From positions 1 through 26,184 of the forward strand of contig JAAZHF010000268.1 of assembly GCA_012510865.1 (NCBI GenBank): DNA of 26,184 bases, read 5' to 3'. Under the pieces are notes generated by a model. It saw only the letters and a list, made by a program, of their open reading frames with translations, ran no database searches and was not told the DNA's origin. Position numbers and translations under genes: made by a program. Shown piece by piece: positions 12,448 through 20,581 of this stretch. Every line of letters begins with the position of its first letter. Position 1 is the first letter of the stretch. The DNA is from Gammaproteobacteria bacterium. GTDB taxonomy: Bacteria; Pseudomonadota; Gammaproteobacteria; Xanthomonadales; Xanthomonadaceae.

Positions 12448-13862
12448 GCGTTGATTTCGTCCGACCCGAAGTGCGGGCCAAGCAGGCCGCATGGAAGCTG
12501 GTGCGCGATGCCGTGGCCGGAAGCGAGGCCGTCAAGGGCGGCGACTACATCATCCCGGTCAACCCGCACGACGAGAGCGACGAGAACCGCCTGCGCAATG
12601 AGCAGCGGGTTAAGCGGGCCTACTACTTCAACGCCACCGGGCGAACCCTGCCGACCATGGTCGGCATCGCGTTCGGCAAGTGGCCGGAGGTCAAGCTGCC
12701 GGGGCTGGACTACCTTCTGCGCGACGCGGATGGCTCGGGCGTTGGGCTGGTCAACCAGGCGCAGGCGGTCGTGTCGGACGTCCTCCAGACGGGCCGGGCC
12801 GGCTTGCTGGTCGACTATCCGAGCGGCGGCCGTGGCCTGACCGTAGCGCAGGCGGAGATGGCTGGCTTCCGGCCGACCGTGCAGCTGTACCCGGCCGAGC
12901 AGATCATCAACTGGCGCAGTGAGAAGGTCGGCGCGCGCAACGTCCTGACACTGGTCGTGCTGCGCGAAGGGTACGAGGACTGGGGCGAGTTCACGCTCGA
13001 GACCCGGACGCAGTACCGGGTGCTGCGCCTGATCCGCGGCCGCTACGTGCAGCAGGTGTACCGGGAGAACCCGACCACCGGGACGTGGGAGCCGTACCAG
13101 ACCTTCGCGCCGACCGATGGCCGCAGCCAGCCGTTCCGGGAGATCCCTTTCACCTTCGTAGGCGCGACCAACAACGACGCCAGCCCGGATCAGCCGCCGC
13201 TGTACGACCTGGCGGACCTGAACATCGCGCACCTCCGCAACAGCGCCGACCACGAGGAATCGCTGTTCTTCGCTGGGCAGGCGCAGGTGTGGCTGACTGG
13301 CGAGCACATCAACGAGGAACAGATTGCCCTGATGCAGAAGGAGGGCATGTATGTTGGCAGCCGGTCGATCGGCATCGCGCCGGGCGGCGTCACCATGCTT
13401 CAGGCGCAGCCCGTGTCCGCGCTTTCGGAGGAAATGAAGCACAAGGTCGAGCTGATGGCCCAGCTTGGGGCGCGCCTTATCGCGCCGGGGCAGGCGACCC
13501 GTACCGCGACGGAAGCGGCCAGCGACGACAAGACGAGCAATTCGGTCCTCAGCATCGTCTGCGACAACGTCTCCGACGCCTACCGCGCGGCCCTGCGGTG
13601 GGTCGCGCAGTTCGCCAACGCGGGCGGGGAGACGGACTTCACCATTTCCACCGAGTTCAGCGGCGTGCAGTTCGACGCGCAGCAGATGGCGCAGGCGCTG
13701 GCGGCTGTCCAGTCCGGCAAGCTGCCGGAGGCCGACTTCTGGAGCTACTGCCGCGCCATCGGACTGATCGCGGCCGACAAGACCGACGACGAGATCCGCG
13801 ACGAGCTGGAGGCGGCTGGACCGACCGGCCCCGCGCTCGATGATGTCGACGAGGCCGCCTGA
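12444..13862 (+). CDS. Portal protein (DUF4055 type)
   Basis: A 472-residue protein of DUF4055 portal type. Visible features are an N-terminal YYFNATGRTLPTMVGIAFGK segment (61-80), a QTGRAGLLVDYPSGG turn, QLYPAEQIINWR, and a late helical section (EEMKHKVELMAQLGARL, TRTATEAASDDKTSNSVLS). The C-terminus is acidic (ALDDVDEAA). The dodecameric portal forms the DNA channel at one capsid vertex and docks the terminase. Overlaps of ATGA with terL and TGATG with the next gene support stoichiometric co-translation. Confidence 0.9.
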   Translation: MSVDFVRPEVRAKQAAWKLVRDAVAGSEAVKGGDYIIPVNPHDESDENRLRNEQRVKRAYYFNATGRTLPTMVGIAFGKWPEVKLPGLDYLLRDADGSGVGLVNQAQAVVSDVLQTGRAGLLVDYPSGGRGLTVAQAEMAGFRPTVQLYPAEQIINWRSEKVGARNVLTLVVLREGYEDWGEFTLETRTQYRVLRLIRGRYVQQVYRENPTTGTWEPYQTFAPTDGRSQPFREIPFTFVGATNNDASPDQPPLYDLADLNIAHLRNSADHEESLFFAGQAQVWLTGEHINEEQIALMQKEGMYVGSRSIGIAPGGVTMLQAQPVSALSEEMKHKVELMAQLGARLIAPGQATRTATEAASDDKTSNSVLSIVCDNVSDAYRAALRWVAQFANAGGETDFTISTEFSGVQFDAQQMAQALAAVQSGKLPEADFWSYCRAIGLIAADKTDDEIRDELEAAGPTGPALDDVDEAA

Positions 13863-14914
13863 TGGCCGCGCTTGCCTTTGCCGACGACACCACGCGGCAC
13901 GCCGTTTACCTCGAGCGGCTGAAGGAGGGCGAGGCGCGCAAGTTCGCGGCCTTCCTGCGCGAGCTTGACAGGCGGATCCGCGAGTCGCTGACCCGGGGCG
14001 GTCTGACCACCTTCCAGCGCGACCGCCTGCAGGCCACGCTGCGCGAGGTCGACGCCATCCTCTCGGGGACCCTGCATCGATTCACGCGCCAGCTCGAGCT
14101 GGACCTGCGCGACCTTGCTGCCTACGAAGGGCAGGCGGTGGCCGGGTCGCTGTCGGCGGCCGGGTTCCTGCCCAACGTGCCGACGGCTGGCCAGCTGTGG
14201 GCGGCCGCGTCCGTGCAACCGCTGGCGGCTGGCAATGGCAAGCTGCTCGCCGGCTTCCTTGCCAGCTTCACCGATGCCGAGCGCGCGCGGATCGCCGGCG
14301 CCATCCGGCTTGGCGTGGCGCAGGGGCAGACCGCGGCGCAGATCGTGACGGCCATCCGGGGGACCCGCGCGGCGGGGTACGCCGACGGGGTGCTGGCGAT
14401 CACGGCCCGCAACGCTCGCGCAATCGTCAACACCAGCGTGGCCCATGTGTCCGCCACGGCGCGCCATGAGACGTTCGGAGCGAACGCGGACCTGTTCAAG
14501 GGCTACCAGTGGACCGCCACGCTCGACGGGCGTACCAGCGCGACGTGCCGGGCGCTGGACGGGCGCATCTTCCAGTTCGGGAAGGGGCCTGTCCCACCCG
14601 CGCACGTCAACTGCCGGTCGAGCACGATCCCGGTCCTCAAGGACGAGTGGGCGGCGCTGACCGAGGGCGAGAAGCGGTCCAGCATGGATGGCCCGGTTGA
14701 TGCGACGACCAGCTACTACGACTGGCTCAAGGGCCAGCCGGCGGCCTTCCAGGACGAAGTGCTCGGGCCGACCCGGGGCAAGCTGCTGCGCGATGGCGGC
14801 CTGTCGGCTGGCGACTTCGCGCGCCTGCAGCTGGATCGCCGCTGGCAGCCGCTGACGCTCGACGAGATCAAGCGACTCGAACCGCTGGCGTGGAAGCTCG
14901 CCGGGCTTCCTTGA
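13862..14914 (+). CDS. Mu protein F-like minor head / head morphogenesis protein
   Basis: A 350-residue protein. Residues about 185-265 form the Mu-F-like domain: NARAIVNTSVAHVSATARHE, WTATLDGRTSATCRALDGR (217-235) and PPAHVNCRSSTIP (245-257), with its conserved Cys and His. The N-terminal part is helical. Family members (SPP1 gp7, Mu gpF) bind the portal and take part in head assembly or DNA ejection; some carry C-terminal toxin or ADP-ribosyltransferase domains, but this one ends shortly after the Mu-F domain with no extra effector. It is followed by a terminator at 14953-14990, closing the packaging transcription unit. Confidence 0.9.
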   Translation: MAALAFADDTTRHAVYLERLKEGEARKFAAFLRELDRRIRESLTRGGLTTFQRDRLQATLREVDAILSGTLHRFTRQLELDLRDLAAYEGQAVAGSLSAAGFLPNVPTAGQLWAAASVQPLAAGNGKLLAGFLASFTDAERARIAGAIRLGVAQGQTAAQIVTAIRGTRAAGYADGVLAITARNARAIVNTSVAHVSATARHETFGANADLFKGYQWTATLDGRTSATCRALDGRIFQFGKGPVPPAHVNCRSSTIPVLKDEWAALTEGEKRSSMDGPVDATTSYYDWLKGQPAAFQDEVLGPTRGKLLRDGGLSAGDFARLQLDRRWQPLTLDEIKRLEPLAWKLAGLP

Positions 14915-14939
14915 CATTGGCCCGCCGGTAGGGCAGACT
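14911..14939 (+). promoter_or_regulatory. Candidate promoter for head/tail genes
   Basis: TTGACA (14911-14916, perfect -35) and CAGACT (14934-14939) are separated by 17 bases, with CCGCCG in the spacer, as in the element at 7127-7156. The -35 overlaps the TGA stop of the preceding gene. A terminator-like hairpin starts about 13 bases after the -10. Confidence 0.45.
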
Positions 14940-14952
14940 TTTCCACGATCCG

Positions 14953-14990
14953 AAGCCCTGCCCGCGTTTTGCGCCGGCGGGGCTTTTCGT
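14953..14990 (+). terminator. Rho-independent terminator between packaging and capsid genes
   Basis: AAGCCCTGCC pairs with GGCGGGGCTT (14976-14985) as ten pairs with one G-U, and the loop is CGCGTTTTGCGCC with its own short GCG/CGC pairing. TTTTCGTTTT follows. A second small hairpin TCCGGC-CAA-GCCGGA (14999-15013) has no T-run. Confidence 0.82.
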
Positions 14991-15056
14991 TTTCCGCTTC
15001 CGGCCAAGCCGGAGCATCCCAGCGCAAGGCGCATCCATCTGCCCAAGGGGCCAACC

Positions 15057-15689
15057 GTGAGTGAAACCATCGACCTGACCTCTCCCGAGGTCAAGCAAGC
15101 TATTGCCGAAGCGGTCGCCGAGGAGGTCAAGGGCCTCAAGGCGAAGAATGCGGAGCTCATCGAGCTGAACAAGAAGCTCCGCAGGAACGCCGAGATCGAC
15201 CCCGCAGACCTGGAAGCCGTCGAGCGTGAGCGCGACGAGTGGAAGGACAAGGCAATGGCAGCCGAGAAGGCCGCCAAGAGGGCCGCGACCGACCTCGAAG
15301 TCGCCACCAAGGCGCGCGACGAGATCGCCAACGCCTACACCGGCAGCCTCAAGGATGCGGCTCTGACCGACGCGCTGACCAAGGCCGGCGTCACCAACCC
15401 AGTGCACCTCACGGCCGCCAAGGCCCTGCTGGGTGGCTCGGTCGAGGTGGCCGAGGAAAACGGCGCGCGCGTGGTCAAGGCTGGCGACAAGTCGCTGGGT
15501 GATTTCATCACGGAGTGGGCGGGCGGCGAGGAAGGCAAGCACTTCCGCGCCAACGGCGCCGACGGCGGCAACGCCAGCGCGCTCCCGCCCGGAGGCGAAA
15601 GCCTCAAGCGATCGGGCATGTCCGTCGCCGCGAAGGCCGAGTACATCGGCAAGCACGGCGTGGACGCCTACAACAAACTCCCCGAATAA
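15057..15689 (+). CDS. Capsid scaffolding protein
   Basis: A 210-residue, highly charged protein. Residues about 15-95 are a long coiled coil (EVKGLKAKNAELIELNKKLR, LEAVERERDEWKDKAMAAEK), and the C-terminal third is Gly-rich (GADGGNASALPPGGESLK). Charge, coiled coil and place immediately before the major capsid gene are typical of scaffolds that template the procapsid and then leave or are degraded. The GTG start at 15057 has AGGGG about six bases upstream. No protease motif is visible in it, so release by an unlinked protease or by exit through the shell is possible. Confidence 0.85.
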   Translation: MSETIDLTSPEVKQAIAEAVAEEVKGLKAKNAELIELNKKLRRNAEIDPADLEAVERERDEWKDKAMAAEKAAKRAATDLEVATKARDEIANAYTGSLKDAALTDALTKAGVTNPVHLTAAKALLGGSVEVAEENGARVVKAGDKSLGDFITEWAGGEEGKHFRANGADGGNASALPPGGESLKRSGMSVAAKAEYIGKHGVDAYNKLPE

Positions 15690-15701
15690 GGATCCGCCAC
15701 C

Positions 15702-16691
15702 ATGGCAACCTCCCTCCCCACCGATATGAAGTTCCGCGACCCGTTCTTCCAGACGGGCTACTCGGAAGTGATGGCCCAGGCCGTCGACAAGTTCAACGCC
15801 GGCTCGAACGGCACCATCCTGCTGCGCTCCAACCGCAAGCCGGGCGACTTCGACTACGCCGCGTTCTTCCAGAACGCCGGTGGCCTCGTGTCGCGCCAGG
15901 ACCAGACCAGCGTCGCCAGCGCCGCCGCCAAGAAGCTGACGCAGGCCGAGATCGCGTCGGTCAAGCTGAACCGGAAGATCGGCCCGGTCGAGTGGACCCG
16001 TTCGGCGCTGCTCAAGCCCGGCCTGTCCATGGACGCCATCCGGGTCGCCGCGGGCCAGCAGACCGCCAAGGACGTGCAGGCCGAGATGCTGAACAACGCC
16101 CTGCGCGCCGCGCGTGCCGCTCTGAACGCCCAGTCCGCCAACAAGCACACCGTCGCCACCAACGGCACCGTCAACACGGCCGCCCTGGTGGACGCGCTGG
16201 CGAAGTTCGGCGACGCGGCCAGCCGCATCGACGCCTGGGTGATGCACTCCAAGGTCGTCTTCGACCTGCTGCAGTACCAGATCAGCCCGACCAACAACGG
16301 CGACGTGGTGGCCAACACCGCGGTGGTGCAGGCCAGCCCGCTGACCCTGAACCGCCCGATCATCGTGACCGATTCGGACTCGCTGCTGGTGACCAGCGCG
16401 GGCTCGAATCCCACGACCGACTACTTCACCCTCGGCCTGACCTCGGGCGCGCTGGTCGTGGAGGAGACGGAGGAGGAGTACATCACCATGCAGGAAGTGA
16501 CGGGTCTGGAGCAGATCATGATCCGCCTGCAAGGCGAGTACGCCTACAACCTGGGCATCAAGGGCTTCACCTGGGACGTCGCCAACGGCGGGAAGAACCC
16601 GGCGGACGCGGCGGTCGGCACCGGCACCAACTGGGACAAGATCTACTCGTCCCACAAGGACCTCGCCGGCGTGGTTATCCAGTCGCGCTGA
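15702..16691 (+). CDS. Major capsid protein
   Basis: A 329-residue protein following the scaffold. Recognisable stretches are MKFRDPFFQTGYSEVMAQ near the start, LRSNRKPGDFDYAAFF, IDAWVMHSKVVFDLLQYQIS in the middle (the MHSKV..L pattern is common in this coat family), and ITMQEVTGLEQIMIRLQGEY with YNLGIKGFTWD near the end. It should adopt the HK97 fold and form the icosahedral shell. AAGGA (15688-15692) overlaps the scaffold stop and drives translation. Many alanines and balanced codon use fit a highly expressed gene. The stop overlaps the next start as TGATG. Confidence 0.88.
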   Translation: MATSLPTDMKFRDPFFQTGYSEVMAQAVDKFNAGSNGTILLRSNRKPGDFDYAAFFQNAGGLVSRQDQTSVASAAAKKLTQAEIASVKLNRKIGPVEWTRSALLKPGLSMDAIRVAAGQQTAKDVQAEMLNNALRAARAALNAQSANKHTVATNGTVNTAALVDALAKFGDAASRIDAWVMHSKVVFDLLQYQISPTNNGDVVANTAVVQASPLTLNRPIIVTDSDSLLVTSAGSNPTTDYFTLGLTSGALVVEETEEEYITMQEVTGLEQIMIRLQGEYAYNLGIKGFTWDVANGGKNPADAAVGTGTNWDKIYSSHKDLAGVVIQSR

Positions 16692-17527
16692 TGCGCGTCG
16701 GGATCTTCGCCCGCCACGAGAACGCGGAAGCCGGCGCCCTGTGCGCCGGCTTTTCGCTAGCGGGTCATCGGGTGGCGATGCGGTCGCTGTCCGACTACGG
16801 CGACGGGCAGGTCGAGCGGTTCGACCTGATCGTGGTCACCGGCCTGCGTGGGCGTGGCGCGGCCTGCGTGCGAGACCATGCGGCGTCGGGCATCCCCGCG
16901 CTGGTGGTCGACTTTGGCTACATGGCGCGCGATGTGTACTACCAGGTCGGGCTGGGCGGCCTCAACCGCATCCCCGAATTCGCGTGTCCTGCGGATCGCT
17001 TCAACGCGCTGGGCCTCACGGTCCATGCCCGAGGCGGCGATCCGGAGGGCTACGTGCTGGTGCTGGGGCAGGTTCCCGGCGACGCTGCACACGGCATGGA
17101 CGACGGCGCGTTGCGCGCGTGGGTCGAATCCACGCTCGAGCAGTACCCCGGCGCGCGCTACCGGCCGCATCCGCTCGGCGGCGAGCCCGTCGACGGCACG
17201 CTGGCCGAGGCGCTGGCCGGCGCGCGACTGGTGGTGACTTGGAACAGCAATGCAGGCCACGAGGCCCTGCTTGCGGGCGTGCCTGTCATCGCCTACGGCC
17301 CCGCGGCCTACGCCGAGCTGGCGGGGCCGGACCTTCCTTCGGTCGCCGAGCGGCGCGCCTATTTCGAGCGGCTGGCCTACGCGCAGTGGACGTTGGCCGA
17401 GATGGCCGACGGCACCGCGACGCGATTCCTGGTCGAGCACCTGCTGCCGGGCCGTCCGGTTGAGTTTGCCGCGCCGGCGGCGGAACCTGTGAAGTCCCCG
17501 AAGCGGAGGCGTGCGCGTGGCGCTTGA
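16691..17527 (+). CDS. GT-B-like glycosyltransferase inside the head operon
   Basis: A 278-residue protein. The N-terminal half is Rossmann-like (MRVGIFARHENAEAGALCAG, FDLIVVTGLRGRG, IPALVVDFGYMARD). The C-terminal half has YRPHPLGGEP and then NSNAGHEALLAGVPVIAYGP (about 184-203), the nucleotide-sugar-binding signature of GT-B enzymes and CDP-glycerol/capsule-type transferases (SxxGhEAL..G.PVI). The tail is basic (KSPKRRRARGA) and overlaps the next gene by 11 bases. Position directly after the major capsid gene with TGATG coupling suggests modification of a virion protein or of an assembly component. Donor and acceptor are unknown. Confidence 0.7.
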   Translation: MRVGIFARHENAEAGALCAGFSLAGHRVAMRSLSDYGDGQVERFDLIVVTGLRGRGAACVRDHAASGIPALVVDFGYMARDVYYQVGLGGLNRIPEFACPADRFNALGLTVHARGGDPEGYVLVLGQVPGDAAHGMDDGALRAWVESTLEQYPGARYRPHPLGGEPVDGTLAEALAGARLVVTWNSNAGHEALLAGVPVIAYGPAAYAELAGPDLPSVAERRAYFERLAYAQWTLAEMADGTATRFLVEHLLPGRPVEFAAPAAEPVKSPKRRRARGA

Positions 17528-18020
17528 AATCGAGGACGGCACCGGCAAGGCCAACGCCGACAGCTACGCCACGGCGCTGGAGCTCGCCGACCGGGCCGCC
17601 GCCTACGGCTGGGAGCTGCCGTGGGACACGGAGCTGCAGGAAGTCCTGCTGCGCCGGGCCGCCGAGGCCATGAATGCGATGCGCTGGAAGGGCGGGCGCG
17701 CAGTTGGCGGTCAGGCGTTGGCCTGGCCGCGCGCAGGCGTGGTCGTGGACGGCGAGCACCTGCCCGCCGATGCGATCCCGGCGGGCGTGCGGTACGGACA
17801 GATGGCGCTGGCTGCCGAGATCTATGCCGACGACCAGAATCCGCCAGAGATGAAGCGCGGCGCCGTGGTGCGCCAGAAGGTCGACGTGATGGAAACCGAG
17901 TACGCCGTGGTCGAGAACCGCGGCCGCCTGTCCCGCGCGGCGCCCGAGCGCCCGAGCGCGGTGCAGTTTGCCGATTACCTGGAGCGCCGCGGGCTGTTCG
18001 TGGCGGCGCACCGCGCCTGA
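17517..18020 (+). CDS. Head-tail connector (DnaT-like ssDNA-binding family)
   Basis: A 167-residue protein opening ALEIEDGTGKANADSYATAL with a central ALAWPRAGVVVDGEHLPADA. The pattern DGTG..NADSYA.. and W-P-R-x-G-V..D..G..(I/L)PAD is that of proteins often named DnaT-like ssDNA-binding in phages, which sit in the first connector slot after the capsid gene. The family name is probably misleading: position favours a head-tail adaptor ring beneath the portal. GTG 17517 is chosen over GTG 17511 because GGAGG (17505-17509) is seven bases from the former and only one from the latter. Confidence 0.72.
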   Translation: MALEIEDGTGKANADSYATALELADRAAAYGWELPWDTELQEVLLRRAAEAMNAMRWKGGRAVGGQALAWPRAGVVVDGEHLPADAIPAGVRYGQMALAAEIYADDQNPPEMKRGAVVRQKVDVMETEYAVVENRGRLSRAAPERPSAVQFADYLERRGLFVAAHRA

Positions 18021-18021
18021 C

Positions 18022-18387
18022 ATGGCCTTCGACTACGCCGCCAGCGCAGCCGACGCGGCCGCGCTGCTGGATGAGTTCGGCCAGACGGTGACGCTGAACC
18101 GCATCGTGTCCGGCACCTACGATCCGGTGACCGGCACCATGACGCCGGACACCGAGCAGACGCAGCCCGTGCGTGCCGCGGTGCTGCCGTACAAGGATGG
18201 CGACTACCTCAACGGCACGGTCCGCGCTGGCGACCGCCGCGTGCTGATCGCTCCGAATGTCCAGTGGGCGCCGGACGAAACGACCACGCTGACCGAGGCC
18301 AATGGCGCCGTCTGGCAGCTTGAGAGCGTGGCGCCACTGGCTCCGGCCGGCGTGGCCGTGCTCTACAAGGCGAACGCGACGAAATGA
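18022..18387 (+). CDS. Putative head closure protein
   Basis: A 121-residue protein, mostly beta by sequence (TVTLNRIVSGTYDPVTGTMT, RAAVLPYKDGDYLNGTVRAG, RVLIAPNV, GAVWQLESVAPLAPAG). Length, beta content and gene order (adaptor, this gene, HK97 gp10-like, tail terminator) match head-closure proteins of the lambda gpFII/SPP1 gp16 type. Direct family recognition is weak, so the assignment rests mostly on synteny. The stop overlaps the next start as ATGA. Confidence 0.65.
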   Translation: MAFDYAASAADAAALLDEFGQTVTLNRIVSGTYDPVTGTMTPDTEQTQPVRAAVLPYKDGDYLNGTVRAGDRRVLIAPNVQWAPDETTTLTEANGAVWQLESVAPLAPAGVAVLYKANATK

Positions 18388-18824
18388 CCTTCGCGGCCGA
18401 CCTGCGCGCCTTCGCGGTGAAGTCCGAGAAGGCCGCAGACGCCACCGTGCGCGCGATCACCTTCGCGCTGTTCCGCGAGGTGGTGCAGCGCACGCCGGTC
18501 GGCAATCCGAGTGAGTGGAAGAATCCGCCACCGCCCGGATATGTCGGGGGCCGCCTGAAAGGCAACTGGCAGGTGTCCACCGGATCTCCAGCAACCGGCG
18601 CGCTGACCAGCACCGACAAGAGCGGCGCGACCACGATTGCCAAGATTGCGGCGGGTGTCGGGGGCTTGGGCGATGTGTCCTATCTCGCCAACAACCTGCC
18701 ATACGCGCATCGGATCGAATACGACGGCTGGAGCCGAAAGCAAGCCCCCGCCGGCATGGTCCGCGTGAGCATGTCCCGCATCAACCAGATCGTGGCGAGA
18801 GCCATCCGGCAGAACAAGGTCTGA
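18384..18824 (+). CDS. HK97 gp10-like neck/tail-completion protein
   Basis: A 146-residue protein with FREVVQRTPVGNPSEWKNPP, GGRLKGNWQVSTGSPATGAL and NNLPYAHRIEYDGWSRKQAP. The sequence RTPVxxP...GxLxxNW...N..PYA..iE.G.S.qAP is the hallmark of HK97 gp10-type minor tail proteins (Mu gpG/Z-like), which help join tail and head. The last 25 residues are a basic helix (GMVRVSMSRINQIVARAIRQ). ATGA overlap with the preceding gene. Confidence 0.82.
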   Translation: MTFAADLRAFAVKSEKAADATVRAITFALFREVVQRTPVGNPSEWKNPPPPGYVGGRLKGNWQVSTGSPATGALTSTDKSGATTIAKIAAGVGGLGDVSYLANNLPYAHRIEYDGWSRKQAPAGMVRVSMSRINQIVARAIRQNKV

Positions 18825-18827
18825 CCC

Positions 18828-19256
18828 ATGTCCGAAGCGTCAATCGACCGCGCCCTCGAAGTCGCGGCGGTGGCGGCGCTTGGCCCGACGTTCGAGGGCC
18901 GCATTGCCACGGAGGCGCAGATTTTCAGCCCGCCGTACGACCGTTGGGCGCAACTGACCCACCTCCGCGCCGGCGCTGACATCGCCACGCTTGGCGTCGG
19001 AGGCCAGGACGAGCACGTCGGCGTCTACCAGATCGACGTGAGCGTGCCCGAAGTCGGCGGCAATCCCCGCGCCGTCCTGCTGGGCCACGCCGACCGCATC
19101 CGCGCGCACTTCATCGCGGGCCGCCGGTTTACCCACGAGGGGCAGGGCGTCCGCGTCCGGTCCGCATCCGTTTCACAGATCCGCCGCGTGGACGGCTGGC
19201 AGCGCGTGAGCGTGTCTGTCAGCTACTCCGCACTTTCAACCAGACCCGAGGTTTAA
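18828..19256 (+). CDS. Tail terminator protein (DUF4128-like)
   Basis: A 142-residue protein with an early helix (SIDRALEVAAVAALGPTF), then YQIDVSVPEVGGNPRAVLLG, ADRIRAHFIAGRRF, and a final strand pair (VRVRSASVSQIRRVDGWQ, VSVSVSYSAL). This alpha/beta pattern and its position immediately before the tail tube gene fit the lambda gpU/DUF4128 tail-terminator fold, a hexamer that caps the finished tail. Confidence 0.72.
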   Translation: MSEASIDRALEVAAVAALGPTFEGRIATEAQIFSPPYDRWAQLTHLRAGADIATLGVGGQDEHVGVYQIDVSVPEVGGNPRAVLLGHADRIRAHFIAGRRFTHEGQGVRVRSASVSQIRRVDGWQRVSVSVSYSALSTRPEV

Positions 19257-19259
19257 CCC

Positions 19260-20162
19260 ATGGCCGCAGCCGGTTCCGCCGTCAAGTTCTACTACATCGA
19301 GGAGGTCGCGGGCGAGATCCCGGAGACTCCGGTGTGGAAGCCCATCCGCTTCAACACCTCGAGCCTGACGCGCAACGTCGCCCAGGTCGACTCCGCCGAG
19401 ATCAACCAGTCGCGCCAGCGCAAGAAGGCGAAGCAGGGCACCTACTCGACGCAGGGCGAGATCGTCTGCGAGCTGTCGCATGGCAGCTTCAATGACCTGC
19501 TGATGTACCTCATGCAGCAGACGGCGTGGACCGCCAACGTGCTAAAGGTCGGCTCGACCGTCCGCACGATCGCCATCCTCAAGCGCCACACCGACACCGG
19601 CGAGGACGTGATCTACCGCGGCTGCCGGATCAACACCCTCGCAGCCTCCGCCGACATCGACGCTCGCGTGATGTTCACCTTCGGCGTGATCGGCACTGAC
19701 GCCGAGCCGTACACCGTGCCGGTCGACTCCGACTTCACCACCGCTGCGTCGACCAGTGACGCGATGGTGACCAGCGTCGGCAGCGTGACCGAGGGCGGCG
19801 TAGCGCTGGCCTACGCCACCTCGCACAGCTTCACCTTGTCCAACGGCATGGCTCCGATTTTCGCGCTCGGCAGCCGCGCGGCCTACGACGTGCAGAACGG
19901 CGTGTTCACCGCGACCGGCACCCTGTCGGCCTACCGCGAGACGGGCGGCCTGTACGCCAAGTTCCTCAATGAGACCGCCAGCGCGATCGAGCACACGTTC
20001 AGCGACGGCACCAACACGCTCAAGTTCACCTTCCCGGACGTGGCCTACACGCAGGCCGACGACGCGGTGCCCGGTCCGGACGCGATCGTCAACCAGTTCA
20101 CCTATTCGGCGGGCTACGACGGCACGGCGCAGACCACGGTCACCATCACCCGGAGCGCCTGA
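19260..20162 (+). CDS. Major tail tube protein
   Basis: A 300-residue protein rich in Thr, Ser and Ala. The N-terminal domain contains VWKPIRFNTSSLTRNVAQVD and SAEINQSRQRKKAKQGTYST followed by GEIVCELSHGSFNDLLMYLM, a pattern typical of the phage tail tube 2 family. The second half (SFTLSNGMAPIFALGSRAAY, VFTATGTLSAYRETGGLY, TFPDVAYTQADDAVPGPDA) is a further beta domain, so each subunit probably carries two tube-like halves. Hexamers stack to form the flexible tail. The stop overlaps the chaperone start (TGATG). Confidence 0.85.
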   Translation: MAAAGSAVKFYYIEEVAGEIPETPVWKPIRFNTSSLTRNVAQVDSAEINQSRQRKKAKQGTYSTQGEIVCELSHGSFNDLLMYLMQQTAWTANVLKVGSTVRTIAILKRHTDTGEDVIYRGCRINTLAASADIDARVMFTFGVIGTDAEPYTVPVDSDFTTAASTSDAMVTSVGSVTEGGVALAYATSHSFTLSNGMAPIFALGSRAAYDVQNGVFTATGTLSAYRETGGLYAKFLNETASAIEHTFSDGTNTLKFTFPDVAYTQADDAVPGPDAIVNQFTYSAGYDGTAQTTVTITRSA

Positions 20163-20581
20163 TGTCTGGCATGGACGTGTTCAAGACCCGCGACCGGGCG
20201 AACGAGGGCAAGCGGCTGGCGCTGTTCGCGCCCGATGGCTCGCCGACCGAGCACTGGCTACAGGTGCGGCATGTGTGGTCCGACGCCTTCCAGGACGCGA
20301 ACGACGCCGAGGTGGCCGGGATCCAGGCGGCACTGCTCGAAGCTGAGGGCGACGAGGCCGCCGCCGCGGAGATCAAGCGGGAGGCGAAGCTGCGCCTGTG
20401 GGCCGCGCTGGTGGCCGACTGGTCGTTCGACACCCCCTGCACGCCGGAGGCCGTGGTGGACTTCCTGCGCAGCGCTCCGCAGATCGGCCGCGTGCTCGAC
20501 AAGTTCGCGGCGGACTCCACGCGTTTTTTCGGCGACGGCTCGACCAGCTCGACCGCTGGATCGAGTCCGAGCGAGTCCTAA
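20162..20581 (+). CDS. Tail assembly chaperone, zero-frame product (gpG-like)
   Basis: A 139-residue product starting MSGMDVFKTRDRANEGKRLA. It is helical and acidic in the middle (AEVAGIQAALLEAEGDEAAA), then WAALVADWSFDTPCTPEAVV and FLRSAPQIGRVLDKFAADST, a typical tail-chaperone pattern. After RFF at the slippery site the zero frame ends in low-complexity GDGSTSSTAGSSPSES, which looks non-functional, as expected when the important C-terminus lies in another frame. With the frameshifted form it should coat the tape measure during tail assembly. Confidence 0.85.
   Translation: MSGMDVFKTRDRANEGKRLALFAPDGSPTEHWLQVRHVWSDAFQDANDAEVAGIQAALLEAEGDEAAAAEIKREAKLRLWAALVADWSFDTPCTPEAVVDFLRSAPQIGRVLDKFAADSTRFFGDGSTSSTAGSSPSES
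20524..20530 (+). promoter_or_regulatory. Programmed -1 frameshift site T TTT TTC
   Basis: In the zero frame the codons are CGT TTT TTC, so T-TTT-TTC is a canonical X-XXY-YYZ heptamer. Eleven bases downstream, CGACCAGC (20541-20548) and GCTGG-A-TCG (20555-20563) can form a hairpin with one bulge. The -1 frame is open from before this site to 20838. Confidence 0.82.

Noticed and set aside
13862..14914. Possible effector or toxin domain fused to the Mu-F-like protein
   Set aside because: The C-terminal 85 residues after the Mu-F domain show no toxin, ADP-ribosyltransferase or protease motif.
13745..15331. Long leftward frames (528 and 595 codons) opposite the Mu-F, scaffold and capsid genes
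   Set aside because: These span a terminator and several convincing forward genes and have the biased composition of antisense shadows in GC-rich DNA.
15690..15706. GGATCCGCCACCATGG before the capsid gene looks like a BamHI site plus Kozak junction from an expression vector
   Set aside because: The flanks are continuous phage sequence (scaffold stop, AAGGA ribosome-binding site, capsid start) and no vector sequence is present; most likely coincidence in GC-rich DNA.
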